From Ostreibacterium oceani (GTDB taxonomy: Bacteria > Pseudomonadota > Gammaproteobacteria > Cardiobacteriales > Ostreibacteriaceae), in contig NZ_WHNW01000007.1 in the NCBI RefSeq assembly GCF_009362845.1, positions 87,191-151,190 on the forward strand: 64,000 bases of DNA, read 5' to 3'. Positions 1-8,564 of the stretch are shown piece after piece. The position numbers and the translations under genes are program-made. The notes beneath the pieces were generated by a model. It was not told the origin of the DNA and did no database searches. It worked only from the letters and a program-made list of their open reading frames with translations. Each line of letters starts with the position of its first letter. Within the stretch, counting starts at the first letter, position 1.

Positions 1-238
1 TCCCAAGTATCTTTAAATATTTAATATGCTGAACCAATAAGCACATATTTAATAATTTATAAAATGGCACGTTACTGTATCCCTCATACAAATGTGGAAA
101 AATATGTTTTTTAAGCTTTTTAATGTCTTTTTTTTGTTTAAAGATCAACTTATAAGACTCCCCATCAAGGGCATATTTACCTGCTGTGCGGATACTTTCA
201 CAGTCACGCATAGTGATTTTATATTCGATCTCTTTCAT
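1..238 (-). CDS. hypothetical protein, partial (runs off left edge)
   Basis: An open frame starts at ATG 238 on the minus strand and stays open to the window edge (79 codons, no stop reached). The product begins MKEIEYKITMRDCES and is Lys/Tyr-rich, with no signal peptide or recognised motif. There is no clear ribosome binding site. Base composition is AT-rich, like the next gene and unlike the plsY-folB region, which suggests a horizontally acquired edge. Function unknown. It could be the start of a longer protein continuing to the left. Confidence 0.45.
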   Translation of the reverse strand, partial: MKEIEYKITMRDCESIRTAGKYALDGESYKLIFKQKKDIKKLKKHIFPHLYEGYSNVPFYKLLNMCLLVQHIKYLKILG

Positions 239-370
239 TAATTTGTCATCAGTATTAGTTAGTTGTTATTAGCGGTCACCCTTTGATTCAACAGCAACAC
301 AAAGGACGAAGGCGATAGCGTACAACCAGTCACACACCTAGCCGAAAAGACAAAGGCAAATTTTTACAGG

Positions 371-769
371 CTATAAGCCATAAAACAAAGGCAGAATAAA
401 CTCTTTCAAAACAAAAGATGAAATCCATGTAATAATCCATGCGTATAGGATTAAAATAACACCAAGTATTATCATATTCTTTTTATTATAAGCTGTATCA
501 GCCTTACAATTTTTATTTGTGCATACAAGATGAGAGACAAATCCAATAAGAGCATAACCCAAAAAAAGCATCAGCAGATTAGTGGTTAAAGTTTGTAATA
601 ATAAATTCAAACCCTTAAAACGAAAATAGACCTGCATTCCCATCATAGCAACATGTATTGGCACAATAAATAAAAAGGTCGCAAGTAAAAACTCTTTACT
701 TTTTATTATGTTGATATTATTAGCGATCAATTTAACTGAGTTAAAATCTACTTTATACATTTCATTCAC
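371..769 (-). CDS. hypothetical small membrane protein
   Basis: 132 residues with about four hydrophobic stretches (roughly residues 28-48, 56-80 and 98-125, the first two long). This fits a small polytopic inner-membrane protein. A short Lys/Asn-rich loop containing a Cys pair (CTNKNC, around residues 83-88) lies between helices. I do not recognise the family. The codons are strongly AT-biased, matching the partial gene to its left, so the two probably form one acquired patch next to conserved plsY. The start is the ATG at 769; the first residues MNEMYKVDF contain a second Met three codons later. Confidence 0.55.
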   Translation of the reverse strand: MNEMYKVDFNSVKLIANNINIIKSKEFLLATFLFIVPIHVAMMGMQVYFRFKGLNLLLQTLTTNLLMLFLGYALIGFVSHLVCTNKNCKADTAYNKKNMIILGVILILYAWIITWISSFVLKEFILPLFYGL

Positions 770-857
770 ATATTCGTTATAGCTGGGATGCCGACATTAA
801 AAAATTCGCTTTTTTTAAGCTTTTTAGTAGTCAGTTTTTGTAGGCTATCGTGCTATA

Positions 858-1475
858 TCAACGCTGTTTTCGACGAATTTTATTTTCGGTGCCGTTCATC
901 AAATTAATGATATTTTGCCGATGTCGGATAAACATTATCCCCGTCATAATAACAAAAAGTGTCAATACCGCATTAGTGTAGCCTAACCACCAAGCGCTTA
1001 ACAATACCGCCAATGCACCAACGAGTGAGGCGACAGAGACATAGCCCAGCGTAAAGGTTAGTAGCAGCCAAGTCAATCCAAACACGACCAAAGACAACGG
1101 TTGCAGCAGCGTAATAATACCGACGTAGGTTGCCACGCCTTTGCCACCTTTAAAGCCAAAATACAGCGGGTACAAGTGCCCGATAAACGCACCCAAAGCT
1201 GCCGCCACAATAACCCATTGATTATCAGTTAGTAATCGTGCTAATAGAATAACAATAACGCCTTTTAAGCAATCGCCTGCAAAGGTTAATAGCCCTGCTT
1301 TTTTACCGCCTAGACGCATCACATTGGTTGCGCCTGGGTTTTTAGAGCCTTGTTGACGGGGGTCGGGTAGTTTTAGCAAACGGCAAACAACGATGGCACA
1401 AGAAATTGAGCCAAACAAATAGCCAGCAAAAAGTCCTGTCAGGATAAAGAATAAGAAAACCGCTAAATCAATCAC
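858..1475 (-). CDS. plsY: glycerol-3-phosphate acyltransferase PlsY
   Basis: PlsY is an integral membrane enzyme that transfers an acyl group from acyl-phosphate to glycerol-3-phosphate, the first step of phospholipid synthesis. The 205-residue product has the family hallmarks: GSISCAIVV near residue 22, the GSKNPGATNVMR block around 43-54, and the cytoplasmic glycine-rich loop YFGFKGGKGVATY around 105-117. Five or so membrane segments are visible, and the length is normal for the family. It is divergent from folB with about 65 bp between them, an arrangement common in gammaproteobacteria. Confidence 0.95.
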   Translation of the reverse strand: MIDLAVFLFFILTGLFAGYLFGSISCAIVVCRLLKLPDPRQQGSKNPGATNVMRLGGKKAGLLTFAGDCLKGVIVILLARLLTDNQWVIVAAALGAFIGHLYPLYFGFKGGKGVATYVGIITLLQPLSLVVFGLTWLLLTFTLGYVSVASLVGALAVLLSAWWLGYTNAVLTLFVIMTGIMFIRHRQNIINLMNGTENKIRRKQR

Positions 1476-1540
1476 ACCGATTCAAAATGTTTCAAAGGTG
1501 TGTCATAATAACGCAATCTTAGCGTTTTTTGTAGAAAAAC

Positions 1541-1897
1541 ATGACCGACATTATTTTTATCGACAATATCCCCACCCAATCGGTGATTGGCATTCACGAT
1601 TTTGAAAAGGCGGCACCACAAAAACTCATTATCAGCGTACAGCTAGAGACTTGCATCCGCGCCGCCGCCGCCAGCGATAGCATAAAAGACGCATTAGACT
1701 ACGATGCCATTAGCCGCTTTATCGATACGTTTGCAAGACGCACTAACGTGCAACTACTCGAAAGCTTTGCCGAGCGCCTAGTGGCTGAATTATTCGCTAA
1801 TTTCGCGCTGACAGGCGTCCATTTACGCATACAAAAGCCTGGCGCTATCACTTTGACTCAACAAGTCGGCGTCGCTATTTATCGCAAGGCCAATTAA
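1541..1897 (+). CDS. folB: dihydroneopterin aldolase FolB
   Basis: Cytoplasmic enzyme of folate synthesis that cleaves 7,8-dihydroneopterin to 6-hydroxymethyl-dihydropterin and glycolaldehyde. The 118 residues match the usual family length. Visible hallmarks are the N-terminal strand with IGIHDFEK, the LDYDAISRFI segment, the LLESFAERL helix carrying the pterin-binding Glu, and the C-terminal KPGAI motif whose Lys is catalytic. Start at ATG 1541. It is transcribed away from plsY. Folate supply is relevant to the tetrahydrofolate-using methyl-transfer genes downstream, although the two are not co-transcribed. Confidence 0.93.
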   Translation: MTDIIFIDNIPTQSVIGIHDFEKAAPQKLIISVQLETCIRAAAASDSIKDALDYDAISRFIDTFARRTNVQLLESFAERLVAELFANFALTGVHLRIQKPGAITLTQQVGVAIYRKAN

Positions 1898-1964
1898 GTG
1901 TAATTAAATCTATGCATTGCAAAACAAGTATCAGCTAACACCACAACCAAGTTTTAACGTATTG

Positions 1965-2426
1965 ATGAAATTATCTCGTACTCTCATTACGCTACTGGCG
2001 TTAACGAGCCTACAAATAGGTTGCCAACGCTTATACCCTGCACAAAAAGGCTATAGCGAAGTGCATGAAACTCACGCAAACCAAACAGCTTGGCGTATCA
2101 TGGGCGGTGACGCCTTATCGCAATTCAATGCAGCGCTGTCTAAATCAAAACAGCCCGCCACAGCAAAAGCTATCATGCAACTATACACCCCAACAGAGAC
2201 AGAGGGGCAATCAGCTAATCAGATAACGGAAAAACGCATCGATGCAAACACGACTGCGATTGAATTATTCGAAAATGAATTATTAGATGATTCGCTCAAA
2301 GCACGAAAGGTAAAAATAACCCTATCTCAGCACGCAGGGCAACTACACGCGACAAGCATCCAAGAGACCTACCAATGCTATCGAAACAACACGCCTAATC
2401 GCTGGGTAAGTATTTTGTGCCCATAG
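1965..2426 (+). CDS. hypothetical lipoprotein
   Basis: A TTG-initiated extension to 1917 is possible, but ATG 1965 gives a clean type II signal peptide: MKLSRT, a hydrophobic stretch, and a lipobox-like LQIGC near residue 20. The mature protein would therefore be anchored as a lipoprotein. It has about 153 residues, is polar and mostly helical in composition, and shows no motif I recognise. Two further Cys residues (QCYRN and the C-terminal LCP) could form a disulfide. It follows folB by 67 bp and converges on cobO. Function unknown. Confidence 0.55.
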   Translation: MKLSRTLITLLALTSLQIGCQRLYPAQKGYSEVHETHANQTAWRIMGGDALSQFNAALSKSKQPATAKAIMQLYTPTETEGQSANQITEKRIDANTTAIELFENELLDDSLKARKVKITLSQHAGQLHATSIQETYQCYRNNTPNRWVSILCP

Positions 2427-2535
2427 CCTTAGACAACTAGGCAACTAAAATCAACTGAAGCCAACTGAAATCAGCAAAAATTCGTAGTCAAAGGCTTGTG
2501 ATGCATACCCAGTCTATGGTTTTCCAGCGACTACG

Positions 2536-3183
2536 CTACCAATCCACGCCTGGTCGTGCCTTAATCCCTGCTCGAAAGGCATGTTTCACATCATCAATCA
2601 CAGAGACCGTATCAGCGATTTCCTTTAATTCGGGTTTGGCGCCACGCCCAGTAATAATGACCGTTTGCATTTTTGGGCGCTGTCTTAACGCAGTTAAAAA
2701 CGGCTCGATGGGCAAGTAGTCATACTTAAACATATAGGTGATTTCATCGAGCACGACCAAGTCGACTGATTCGTCTTGTAAAAATTTTTCGGTTTGGGCG
2801 TAGGCTTTTTTTGCCGTTGCAATGTCGCTATCGCGGTCTTGGGTATTCCAAGTAAACCCATCACCAATGGCATGGTATTCACAATTAGGCTGCTGCGAAA
2901 AAAACAAAAACTCGCCTGTCGTAAACTCCCCTTTCAAAAACTGCACGACACCAACTTTGTGTCCGTGCCCTAATGCTCTCGCTGCCGAACCAAACCCTGA
3001 ACTGGATTTTCCTTTGCCATTACCTGTCATCAAAATAATAATGCCTTGCTCCTTATCAGCAGCGGCAATACTCGCATCAACCACGGATTTGAGTTTTTGC
3101 ATTTTGGTTTTGTGCTTGTCGCTTTTTCCTGTCGTTTCGTTCGGTTGCGACGTCTCAATGGAATTTTCGTTATTTGTGCTCAT
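2536..3183 (-). CDS. cobO: cob(I)alamin adenosyltransferase, CobO/BtuR type
   Basis: Adds the 5'-deoxyadenosyl group from ATP to cob(I)alamin, cytoplasmic. The P-loop GNGKGKSSSGFG lies near residues 54-65, followed by ALGHGHKVGVVQFLKG. The Walker B-like VVLDEITYM and the C-terminal GIKARPGVDW are both typical of the BtuR/CobO fold. A Lys/Thr-rich leader of about 30 residues precedes the conserved region. It is the last gene of the minus-strand corrinoid cluster, 96 bp after the ASKHA gene. Its job here is probably to adenosylate or salvage corrinoid for the methyl-transfer proteins encoded upstream, rather than de novo cobalamin synthesis, since no other cob genes are near. Confidence 0.93.
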   Translation of the reverse strand: MSTNNENSIETSQPNETTGKSDKHKTKMQKLKSVVDASIAAADKEQGIIILMTGNGKGKSSSGFGSAARALGHGHKVGVVQFLKGEFTTGEFLFFSQQPNCEYHAIGDGFTWNTQDRDSDIATAKKAYAQTEKFLQDESVDLVVLDEITYMFKYDYLPIEPFLTALRQRPKMQTVIITGRGAKPELKEIADTVSVIDDVKHAFRAGIKARPGVDW

Positions 3184-3279
3184 TAAATTTCCTGTGGGTT
3201 TATCTGTGGGGTTATCAATGTTGAATCAAACTGCAGCACTGCCTTGTCATCAATTGCCATTTAGCTTATCGTTTCTGAG

Positions 3280-5325
3280 TTAACTGGGTTCTCGGCGACG
3301 GCGACGGCGACGATTGCCGCTGTCTCCACCGCGACTATCACTATCTCCTGCAGACGCTGAAGGTCGATCTTTATTTGCTACTGGTAAATCAACGATTTTG
3401 GCTAACGCAGGGAACGCATCGCTTTTATTCGGTAATGCCATTGCATCGATAAAATAAACTTGGAATTTTTCTTCGATGGCTGTTTCAATTTTATAGATTT
3501 TACGCACCGCCGTTTCAATATCCTCGCGCGCCTCTGTGCTAAGCAACGCCTTAATCGCGCCATCGCCAGCCGCATTACCGATGGATTTAACACGATCTAA
3601 TTGGCAGTCGGGAATAATCCCTAGTACCATCGCGTGCTTGGTGTCAATGTGCGTACCAAAAGCGCCCGCCAAAAAGATATCGTCCAATTGCGTAATGCCC
3701 GCCTTGTCCATTAATAGCTTAATACCTGCATACAACGCGGCCTTTGCCAACTGAATTTGGCGTACATCGTTTTGACTTACGCTAATCACTCGTGTTTCAT
3801 CCGCATACAGTTTGTAAGCGTACGTTCTGCCTTGGGCAAAAACGCGGTCAGTTTTTTCTGCGAGGTTTGCGTCAAAAACGCCATCTTCGTTAATAATTTC
3901 AGCCAAAAATAACGCACTCATGACCTCGATAATGCCCGATCCGCAAATGCCCGTAATTTGAATATCGGCGGTGGCGGCGGCAAACGCTGGGTCGTCTGAC
4001 CATAAGTCACAGCCGATAATTTTAAATCGTGGGGCTAAGGTTGCTTTGTCAATGTCAACTCGCTCAATTGCGCCAACCGCTGCGCGCTGACCACAGCTAA
4101 TTTGCGCCCCCTCAAAAGCAGGGCCTGTCGGCGATGAACACGCATAAACTCTGCTGTCATTCGCTAAAATAATCTCTGCGTTCGTCCCAATATCCACAAT
4201 CAAGGTCCAACCCGCGTATTGCACGGGATTGACCGATAACAGCGCCGATGCCGCGTCGGCGCCAACATGGCCTGCGATACAGGGTAAAATATAGGCCATC
4301 GCATGGTCATTGACATCAATTCCTAATGCGTTGGTTGGCACATATAACGACTCGTTGGTTGCCAAATCAAAAGGCGACTGTCCGAGCGGCACGGGATCAA
4401 TATTCAATAAAATATGGTGCATAATAGGATTGGCAACAAAGACACACTCTAATACGCGCGCGCGCTCAATACCCGCTTCATCAATTAGCGCTGTAATAAT
4501 CTCGGTCACTGTCTGGGTGACGGCTTGGTTCATTGCACCCAGCCCTTCGGGGTTCATCATGACATACGAAACCCGTGCCATAACATCCTCTCCAAAACGA
4601 ATTTGCGGATTCATTTTACCACTAGATGCAAGGACTTTCCCCGACTGTAAATCCAGTAGATGCGCGGCCACCGTTGTCGAACCGACATCAAAAGCAACCC
4701 CATATAGCGAATCATTATCGATGCGCCCATCAAAGACAGCAACGATTTCATTATCACGAACGGCGACAGCGATGTGTCGCTTTGACTGGGTTAGTTGTGC
4801 GTGTATTTTTTGCAGTACAGCAAAGCTGACCGTTAAATCCGTTAACCCATATTCAAACCACAGGGCTTTTTTGACCAATTGGATATCGCCATCTTGATCG
4901 TGCATATTTGGTTCGGCGACGTCGATTCGATACAGCTGGATTTTGGGAACAATGGCAAGCCCCGAAACATTAGTGGTTTTGCGGACCATTTGTTGTTGGG
5001 CTTGTGAAAAACTGGGGACATCAATCACCAAATCACCCCTGACTTTGGTGCAACACGCCAGTCGACAGTTAGGTCTGAGGTAGCCTGTCTGTTGGTGCGA
5101 TTTCTCTGCCCGCGTAAAATGACTCACATGGTCAAGGGTTGAGTGGATACCATACTTGGAAAATTCGCCTTCTGAAATTTGAATTTGGCATTTTCCACAT
5201 TGACCATTACCCCCACAAGTTGACTCAATCGCAACACCTAACTGACGTGCCGCTTCTAACAAGTCAGTGTCGGTTGCGATTTCACCTTTTAAACCCGATG
5301 GGCTGAATGCGACTTTATGTGCCAT
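3280..5325 (-). CDS. [2Fe-2S] ferredoxin/ASKHA (DUF4445) corrinoid-protein reactivator, RamA/RACo-like
   Basis: A 681-residue protein with an N-terminal ferredoxin-like domain. C37, C43, C46 and a later Cys in the 87-92 CRLACC segment fit a plant-type [2Fe-2S] centre. A linker and a C-terminal ASKHA/actin-like ATPase region follow, with ATP-site signatures (GVAFDVGSTTVAAHLLDL, VDIGTNAEI, FLAGAFGTHID). In the RACo/RamA families such proteins reduce inactive Co(II) corrinoid to Co(I) using ATP. It sits next to the methyltransferase and corrinoid-protein genes, which supports that role. Odd feature: the C-terminus ends in a Gly/Asp/Ser stretch and seven consecutive arginines before EPS. The gene upstream has a similar basic tail. 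Exact substrate protein is inferred from context. Confidence 0.88.
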   Translation of the reverse strand: MAHKVAFSPSGLKGEIATDTDLLEAARQLGVAIESTCGGNGQCGKCQIQISEGEFSKYGIHSTLDHVSHFTRAEKSHQQTGYLRPNCRLACCTKVRGDLVIDVPSFSQAQQQMVRKTTNVSGLAIVPKIQLYRIDVAEPNMHDQDGDIQLVKKALWFEYGLTDLTVSFAVLQKIHAQLTQSKRHIAVAVRDNEIVAVFDGRIDNDSLYGVAFDVGSTTVAAHLLDLQSGKVLASSGKMNPQIRFGEDVMARVSYVMMNPEGLGAMNQAVTQTVTEIITALIDEAGIERARVLECVFVANPIMHHILLNIDPVPLGQSPFDLATNESLYVPTNALGIDVNDHAMAYILPCIAGHVGADAASALLSVNPVQYAGWTLIVDIGTNAEIILANDSRVYACSSPTGPAFEGAQISCGQRAAVGAIERVDIDKATLAPRFKIIGCDLWSDDPAFAAATADIQITGICGSGIIEVMSALFLAEIINEDGVFDANLAEKTDRVFAQGRTYAYKLYADETRVISVSQNDVRQIQLAKAALYAGIKLLMDKAGITQLDDIFLAGAFGTHIDTKHAMVLGIIPDCQLDRVKSIGNAAGDGAIKALLSTEAREDIETAVRKIYKIETAIEEKFQVYFIDAMALPNKSDAFPALAKIVDLPVANKDRPSASAGDSDSRGGDSGNRRRRRRREPS

Positions 5326-5421
5326 GAATGCTCTATAATTAATAAAATAATGGATAAATACAAGGGCTTTGGGATTATTTCAGATTATCTGTACGCCATC
5401 TATAGACAATCTGTTAACCAA

Positions 5422-6330
5422 CTATCCTCGGCGGCGGCGGCGTTCGCCACGCCCGCCTCTAGCACCTGCATCGGCACCTTCTGGCGCTGGCTCACGGTAA
5501 TTGCTAATCCAGCTACGACAATCTGGGTCAACTGCGTTCATTACGTCAGCGCCACGAACGGCAACCACGTCTTCGCTATGCAGCGGATTCATAATTGCAG
5601 ATGTCATTCCATAGCTTGCCGCAGTCGTCAAAAATGCGGCATTAATGGCACGACGGTGTGGTAATCCAAATGAAATATTTGATGCACCGCAAGTGGTATT
5701 GACTTTGAAGTCTTCTTTGAGCACTTTGAGCATGGCAAAGACTTGTCTGCCTGCTGTCGCAATCGCAGAAATCGGCATGACAAGCGGGTCAACGACAATA
5801 CGGTCATGCGAAATACCATGATCGGCCGCCCGTTCAATAATGCGTTTGGCAACTTTTAAACGCTCGTTAGGATCTTGTGAAATACCTGTCTCGTCATTTG
5901 AAATGGCCACCACCGACGCATCATATTTTTTCACTAGTGGCAAGACACGTTCCAATGACTCATCTTCACCTGTCACCGAGTTCACCAAAGCACGACCTTG
6001 GTAAACCGACAGCCCAGCCTCCAATGCATCGATAATCGACGAATCAATGGCAAGCGGCACATCTGTCACTGCTTGCACGCGACGAATGGCTTCGGCTAGA
6101 ATTCTTGGTTCGTCGGCAAGCGGTATACCCGCGTTGACATCTAGCATATGCGCACCCGCAGCAACTTGCGCCAAAGCATCGGCTTCTACACGACTGTAAT
6201 CCCCGTTTTTCATTTCTTCGGCTAACATTTTTCGTCCTGTTGGGTTGATACGTTCGCCAATGATACAAAAAGGCTTATCGAACCCAATAATGACTTCCTT
6301 TGAAGCCGAGGTAATGATGGTATGTGTCAT
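5422..6330 (-). CDS. methyltetrahydrofolate:corrinoid methyltransferase (pterin-binding, DHPS-like)
   Basis: A 302-residue dihydropteroate-synthase-like TIM barrel. Visible family motifs are IIGERINPTGRK at residues 23-34, the HMLDVNAG pterin-site strand near 61-68, PLAIDSS, LVNSVTGEDE, VVAISNDETG, DPLVMPIS and NTTCGASNISFGLP. This group moves methyl between corrinoid protein and tetrahydrofolate in MtgA/MetH-like and AcsE-like systems. Here it would take methyl from the cobalamin protein encoded at the head of the cluster and form methyl-THF. Beyond the barrel there is a roughly 30-residue extension ending in Gly and Arg with five arginines. That tail mirrors the one on the downstream ASKHA protein and is absent from the catalytic core. 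Confidence 0.9.
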   Translation of the reverse strand: MTHTIITSASKEVIIGFDKPFCIIGERINPTGRKMLAEEMKNGDYSRVEADALAQVAAGAHMLDVNAGIPLADEPRILAEAIRRVQAVTDVPLAIDSSIIDALEAGLSVYQGRALVNSVTGEDESLERVLPLVKKYDASVVAISNDETGISQDPNERLKVAKRIIERAADHGISHDRIVVDPLVMPISAIATAGRQVFAMLKVLKEDFKVNTTCGASNISFGLPHRRAINAAFLTTAASYGMTSAIMNPLHSEDVVAVRGADVMNAVDPDCRSWISNYREPAPEGADAGARGGRGERRRRRG

Positions 6331-6538
6331 GTTTACTCCTGCCGCCGACGCGGTAATGTCATATTAATGTAATAAATGCTAAATAATGCTAATAAAAAAC
6401 TAAATCAAATTAACTTATATCCAGTAACTGTTTCGTACGCTGCGTCTGAGTACTACGTATAAATACGCTGTACAAACGCTACGTATGGGTGCTAAGTATG
6501 GGCGCCACGCTGGACCGCCACGTTGGAATTTTTACTAT

Positions 6539-6841
6539 TCATTCGTTGTTGTAACCGCTATTTTGAATCATTGCGGATAAGATTTCTTGTGTGAATTCGC
6601 TTTCTAGTTGCTCAACTTTCGCAACAACCGCCGCCTGCATATCACCATCTGGGATATCGATGACTTCATTATGCCAATCGTTTAGATAAGCATCAGTATC
6701 CGCTGCACCGCCAACCATCGCTGCGGTATCCACCGCCTCCATAAAACGAGCAGACAGCATGGCTTTTTCGACTTCTTTTCGCGATTTTTTTATCATGACC
6801 TGTGTTGGTATATCACGCCACTTAATAATCGTTAGTTTCAT
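6539..6841 (-). CDS. 'virulence factor' family small protein (PF13769-like)
   Basis: A 100-residue protein beginning MKLTIIKWRDIPTQV and continuing with KKSRKEVEKAMLSARFMEAVD, AYLNDWHNE and the C-terminal EILSAMIQNSGYN. I recognise this as the small family labelled 'virulence factor' in databases. Despite the name, its members commonly sit in corrinoid methyltransferase clusters, and nothing here suggests virulence. It lies between the DUF1638 and methyltransferase genes with gaps of 147 and 208 bp. Soluble, no signal peptide, no Cys. Its role in the methyl-transfer system is unknown; an assembly or accessory factor is an inference from context only. Confidence 0.75.
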   Translation of the reverse strand: MKLTIIKWRDIPTQVMIKKSRKEVEKAMLSARFMEAVDTAAMVGGAADTDAYLNDWHNEVIDIPDGDMQAAVVAKVEQLESEFTQEILSAMIQNSGYNNE

Positions 6842-6988
6842 TGGTTATCTCCTATTTCGTCGTTTTATCGTTTTACCTTGCTGTTATTGCGTTAACCTAT
6901 CAAGCGCTAACCTATTAATCAAACACCACAACACAGGTTGACTGCGACTAAGTTAGACTTTATTTTTGCTTTATCATTTATTGTTTTA

Positions 6989-7672
6989 TCATTTTTTAGG
7001 CTGTGCCACGTTTACGTTAACATGTGCTGGTTTGTTAATATGCCAATGCACTAACTGCGTATCAAGCTGCCCATAGCCGGTGATTTTTTCTTCGTACGCT
7101 AACCCGAGCTGTTGTGCGGCGTGTTTGGCTTGTTCACGGTAATGCTTGTTTGGATTTTGAATCAAGTACAAGACCCGATGATAATGCCCAAACAGCATGT
7201 CGCGTAATTCTGGGGTTTGAGCAATACCTAACTCTTGCATAACCAATCGATCAAAGTGACGTGCTAAAAAATCGGTCAAATAAAACGTCCCCAAATCAGA
7301 CACGTCATCGCTAATACTTGCAAAGGTGTCTGGCGAAAAAAATTCGTAGCAGTGCGCGCCTGGCAAGCGCTCAATACCATACTTATCTAGCATCGCATCC
7401 AATCGTCCGCCTGTGCCGCAGTCTGCATAGGCGACATAAATCGACTGATAGTGCGTCAAATTCTCAACGATGAGTTTTTCTACGCTAGACGGAATGCGCT
7501 CAGGGTAATTGTGTAGATTGGCGTTTAGGCATTTGACGTCAAAATGGAGCGGTTGTTGGCGTTTGATTGCTTCAATTTCGTGCGCCAACGCCCCACAAGC
7601 AATAACCAGTGAATGATTGGCATATGGATTGGCATAGGGCAATGTGGCCGGCGGTTTAGTGATGTGTTCCAT
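6989..7672 (-). CDS. DUF1638 family protein
   Basis: A 227-residue soluble protein with the DUF1638 landmarks: VIACGALAHEI near residues 24-33, CLNANLHNYPERIP near 48-61, YADCGTGGRLD near 82-92 and GAHCYEFFSPD near 106-116. The recurring Cys and His positions (C26, H31, C48, H54, C85, H107, C108) look like a possible metal or corrinoid ligand set. That is my reading, not an established fact. The family often accompanies corrinoid methyltransferases in bacteria and methanogens, as it does here, 49 bp after the corrinoid-protein gene. No biochemical function is assumed. Confidence 0.8.
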   Translation of the reverse strand: MEHITKPPATLPYANPYANHSLVIACGALAHEIEAIKRQQPLHFDVKCLNANLHNYPERIPSSVEKLIVENLTHYQSIYVAYADCGTGGRLDAMLDKYGIERLPGAHCYEFFSPDTFASISDDVSDLGTFYLTDFLARHFDRLVMQELGIAQTPELRDMLFGHYHRVLYLIQNPNKHYREQAKHAAQQLGLAYEEKITGYGQLDTQLVHWHINKPAHVNVNVAQPKK

Positions 7673-7721
7673 CAGTTTTCACCGCCTCAATAGCCAGTTT
7701 TCGTTACGATTTTTGGATGAG

Positions 7722-8417
7722 TTAGGCTGCTGCACGGCGCTTAAGCACCAAGTCTTTGGCGACATCAACCGCTACCGCCGCATCACGACAATACGCGCAC
7801 GCGCCAATCGCCTCACCAAACTCTTCGTTTAGTGGCGCACCACCGACCAACACGATATAATCATCACGGATACCCTGCTCTTTCATCGTATCAATAACGA
7901 CTTTCATATAAGGCATCGTTGTAGTCAACAAAGCAGACATACCCAAAATATCAGGCTTATGCGCTTCGATGGCTTCTAAGTATTTTTCAACGGGCACGTT
8001 AATACCAATATCAATCACCTCAAAACCAGCGCCCTCTAACATCATAGAGACGAGGTTTTTGCCGATATCATGAATATCCCCTTTGACCGTGCCAATGACG
8101 ATTTTACCAATGGTTTCTGCACCAGTCTCAGCCAGTAGTGGACGTAAGATTTCCATGCCGCCTTTCATCGCGTTGGCGGCTTTTAGCACCTCAGGCACGA
8201 ATAAAATCCCGTCACGAAAATCAATACCTACGATATTCATCCCGCCGACTAATGCTTCGTTTAGGACTTTATCAGGCGACCAGCCGCGCTTTAATAAAAT
8301 TTCGGTTCCTTCAACGACTTCTTCGCGTAACCCGTCATAAAGGTCATCGAACATTTGCTCAACAAGCTCATCATCAGGTAGGTCGTCTAGGATAATATCT
8401 TCGTATTCTTCTGACAT
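7722..8417 (-). CDS. corrinoid protein, MtbC/MtmC/MttC-like (B12-binding methyl carrier)
   Basis: 231 residues carrying the two domains of methyltransferase corrinoid proteins. The first is an N-terminal helical cap (B12-binding_2, about residues 15-95, with the LLKRGWSPDKVLNEALV and GILFVPEVL segments). The second is a Rossmann B12 domain with the base-off motif GDIHDIGKN, where H116 would be the lower cobalt ligand, followed by SALLTTTM and VGGAP. It is the first gene of the minus-strand cluster and accepts a methyl group from a substrate methyltransferase. No MttB/MtbB/MtmB partner is encoded next to it; the upstream neighbour is ettA. The methyl donor is therefore unknown from this window. 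Confidence 0.9.
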   Translation of the reverse strand: MSEEYEDIILDDLPDDELVEQMFDDLYDGLREEVVEGTEILLKRGWSPDKVLNEALVGGMNIVGIDFRDGILFVPEVLKAANAMKGGMEILRPLLAETGAETIGKIVIGTVKGDIHDIGKNLVSMMLEGAGFEVIDIGINVPVEKYLEAIEAHKPDILGMSALLTTTMPYMKVVIDTMKEQGIRDDYIVLVGGAPLNEEFGEAIGACAYCRDAAVAVDVAKDLVLKRRAAA

Positions 8418-8564
8418 AATTTTATTCTCTCAGGTTATGTTGTTCATCTAATTGCTAAGGTTACCGAAATATGACAAAAACAATAGCATTTTTACGACTG
8501 CCATTAATGTGAATGCGACAATTTCGGTTTATTTACGCTATTGTGTTACTGTATTGTTGCTAAC

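Noticed and set aside
1510-1532. AACGC...GCGTTTTTT stem as a terminator
   Set aside because: It lies between the divergent plsY and folB genes, where no transcript would need to end, and the stem is only five pairs.
6539-6841. Virulence role for the 'virulence factor' family protein
   Set aside because: The name is a legacy label; the gene sits in a metabolic corrinoid cluster and the protein has no secretion signal.
8418-8564. Possible cobalamin riboswitch upstream of the corrinoid cluster
   Set aside because: The gap to ettA is only about 147 bp, and I see no B12-box or the long multi-helix layout of a cobalamin riboswitch.
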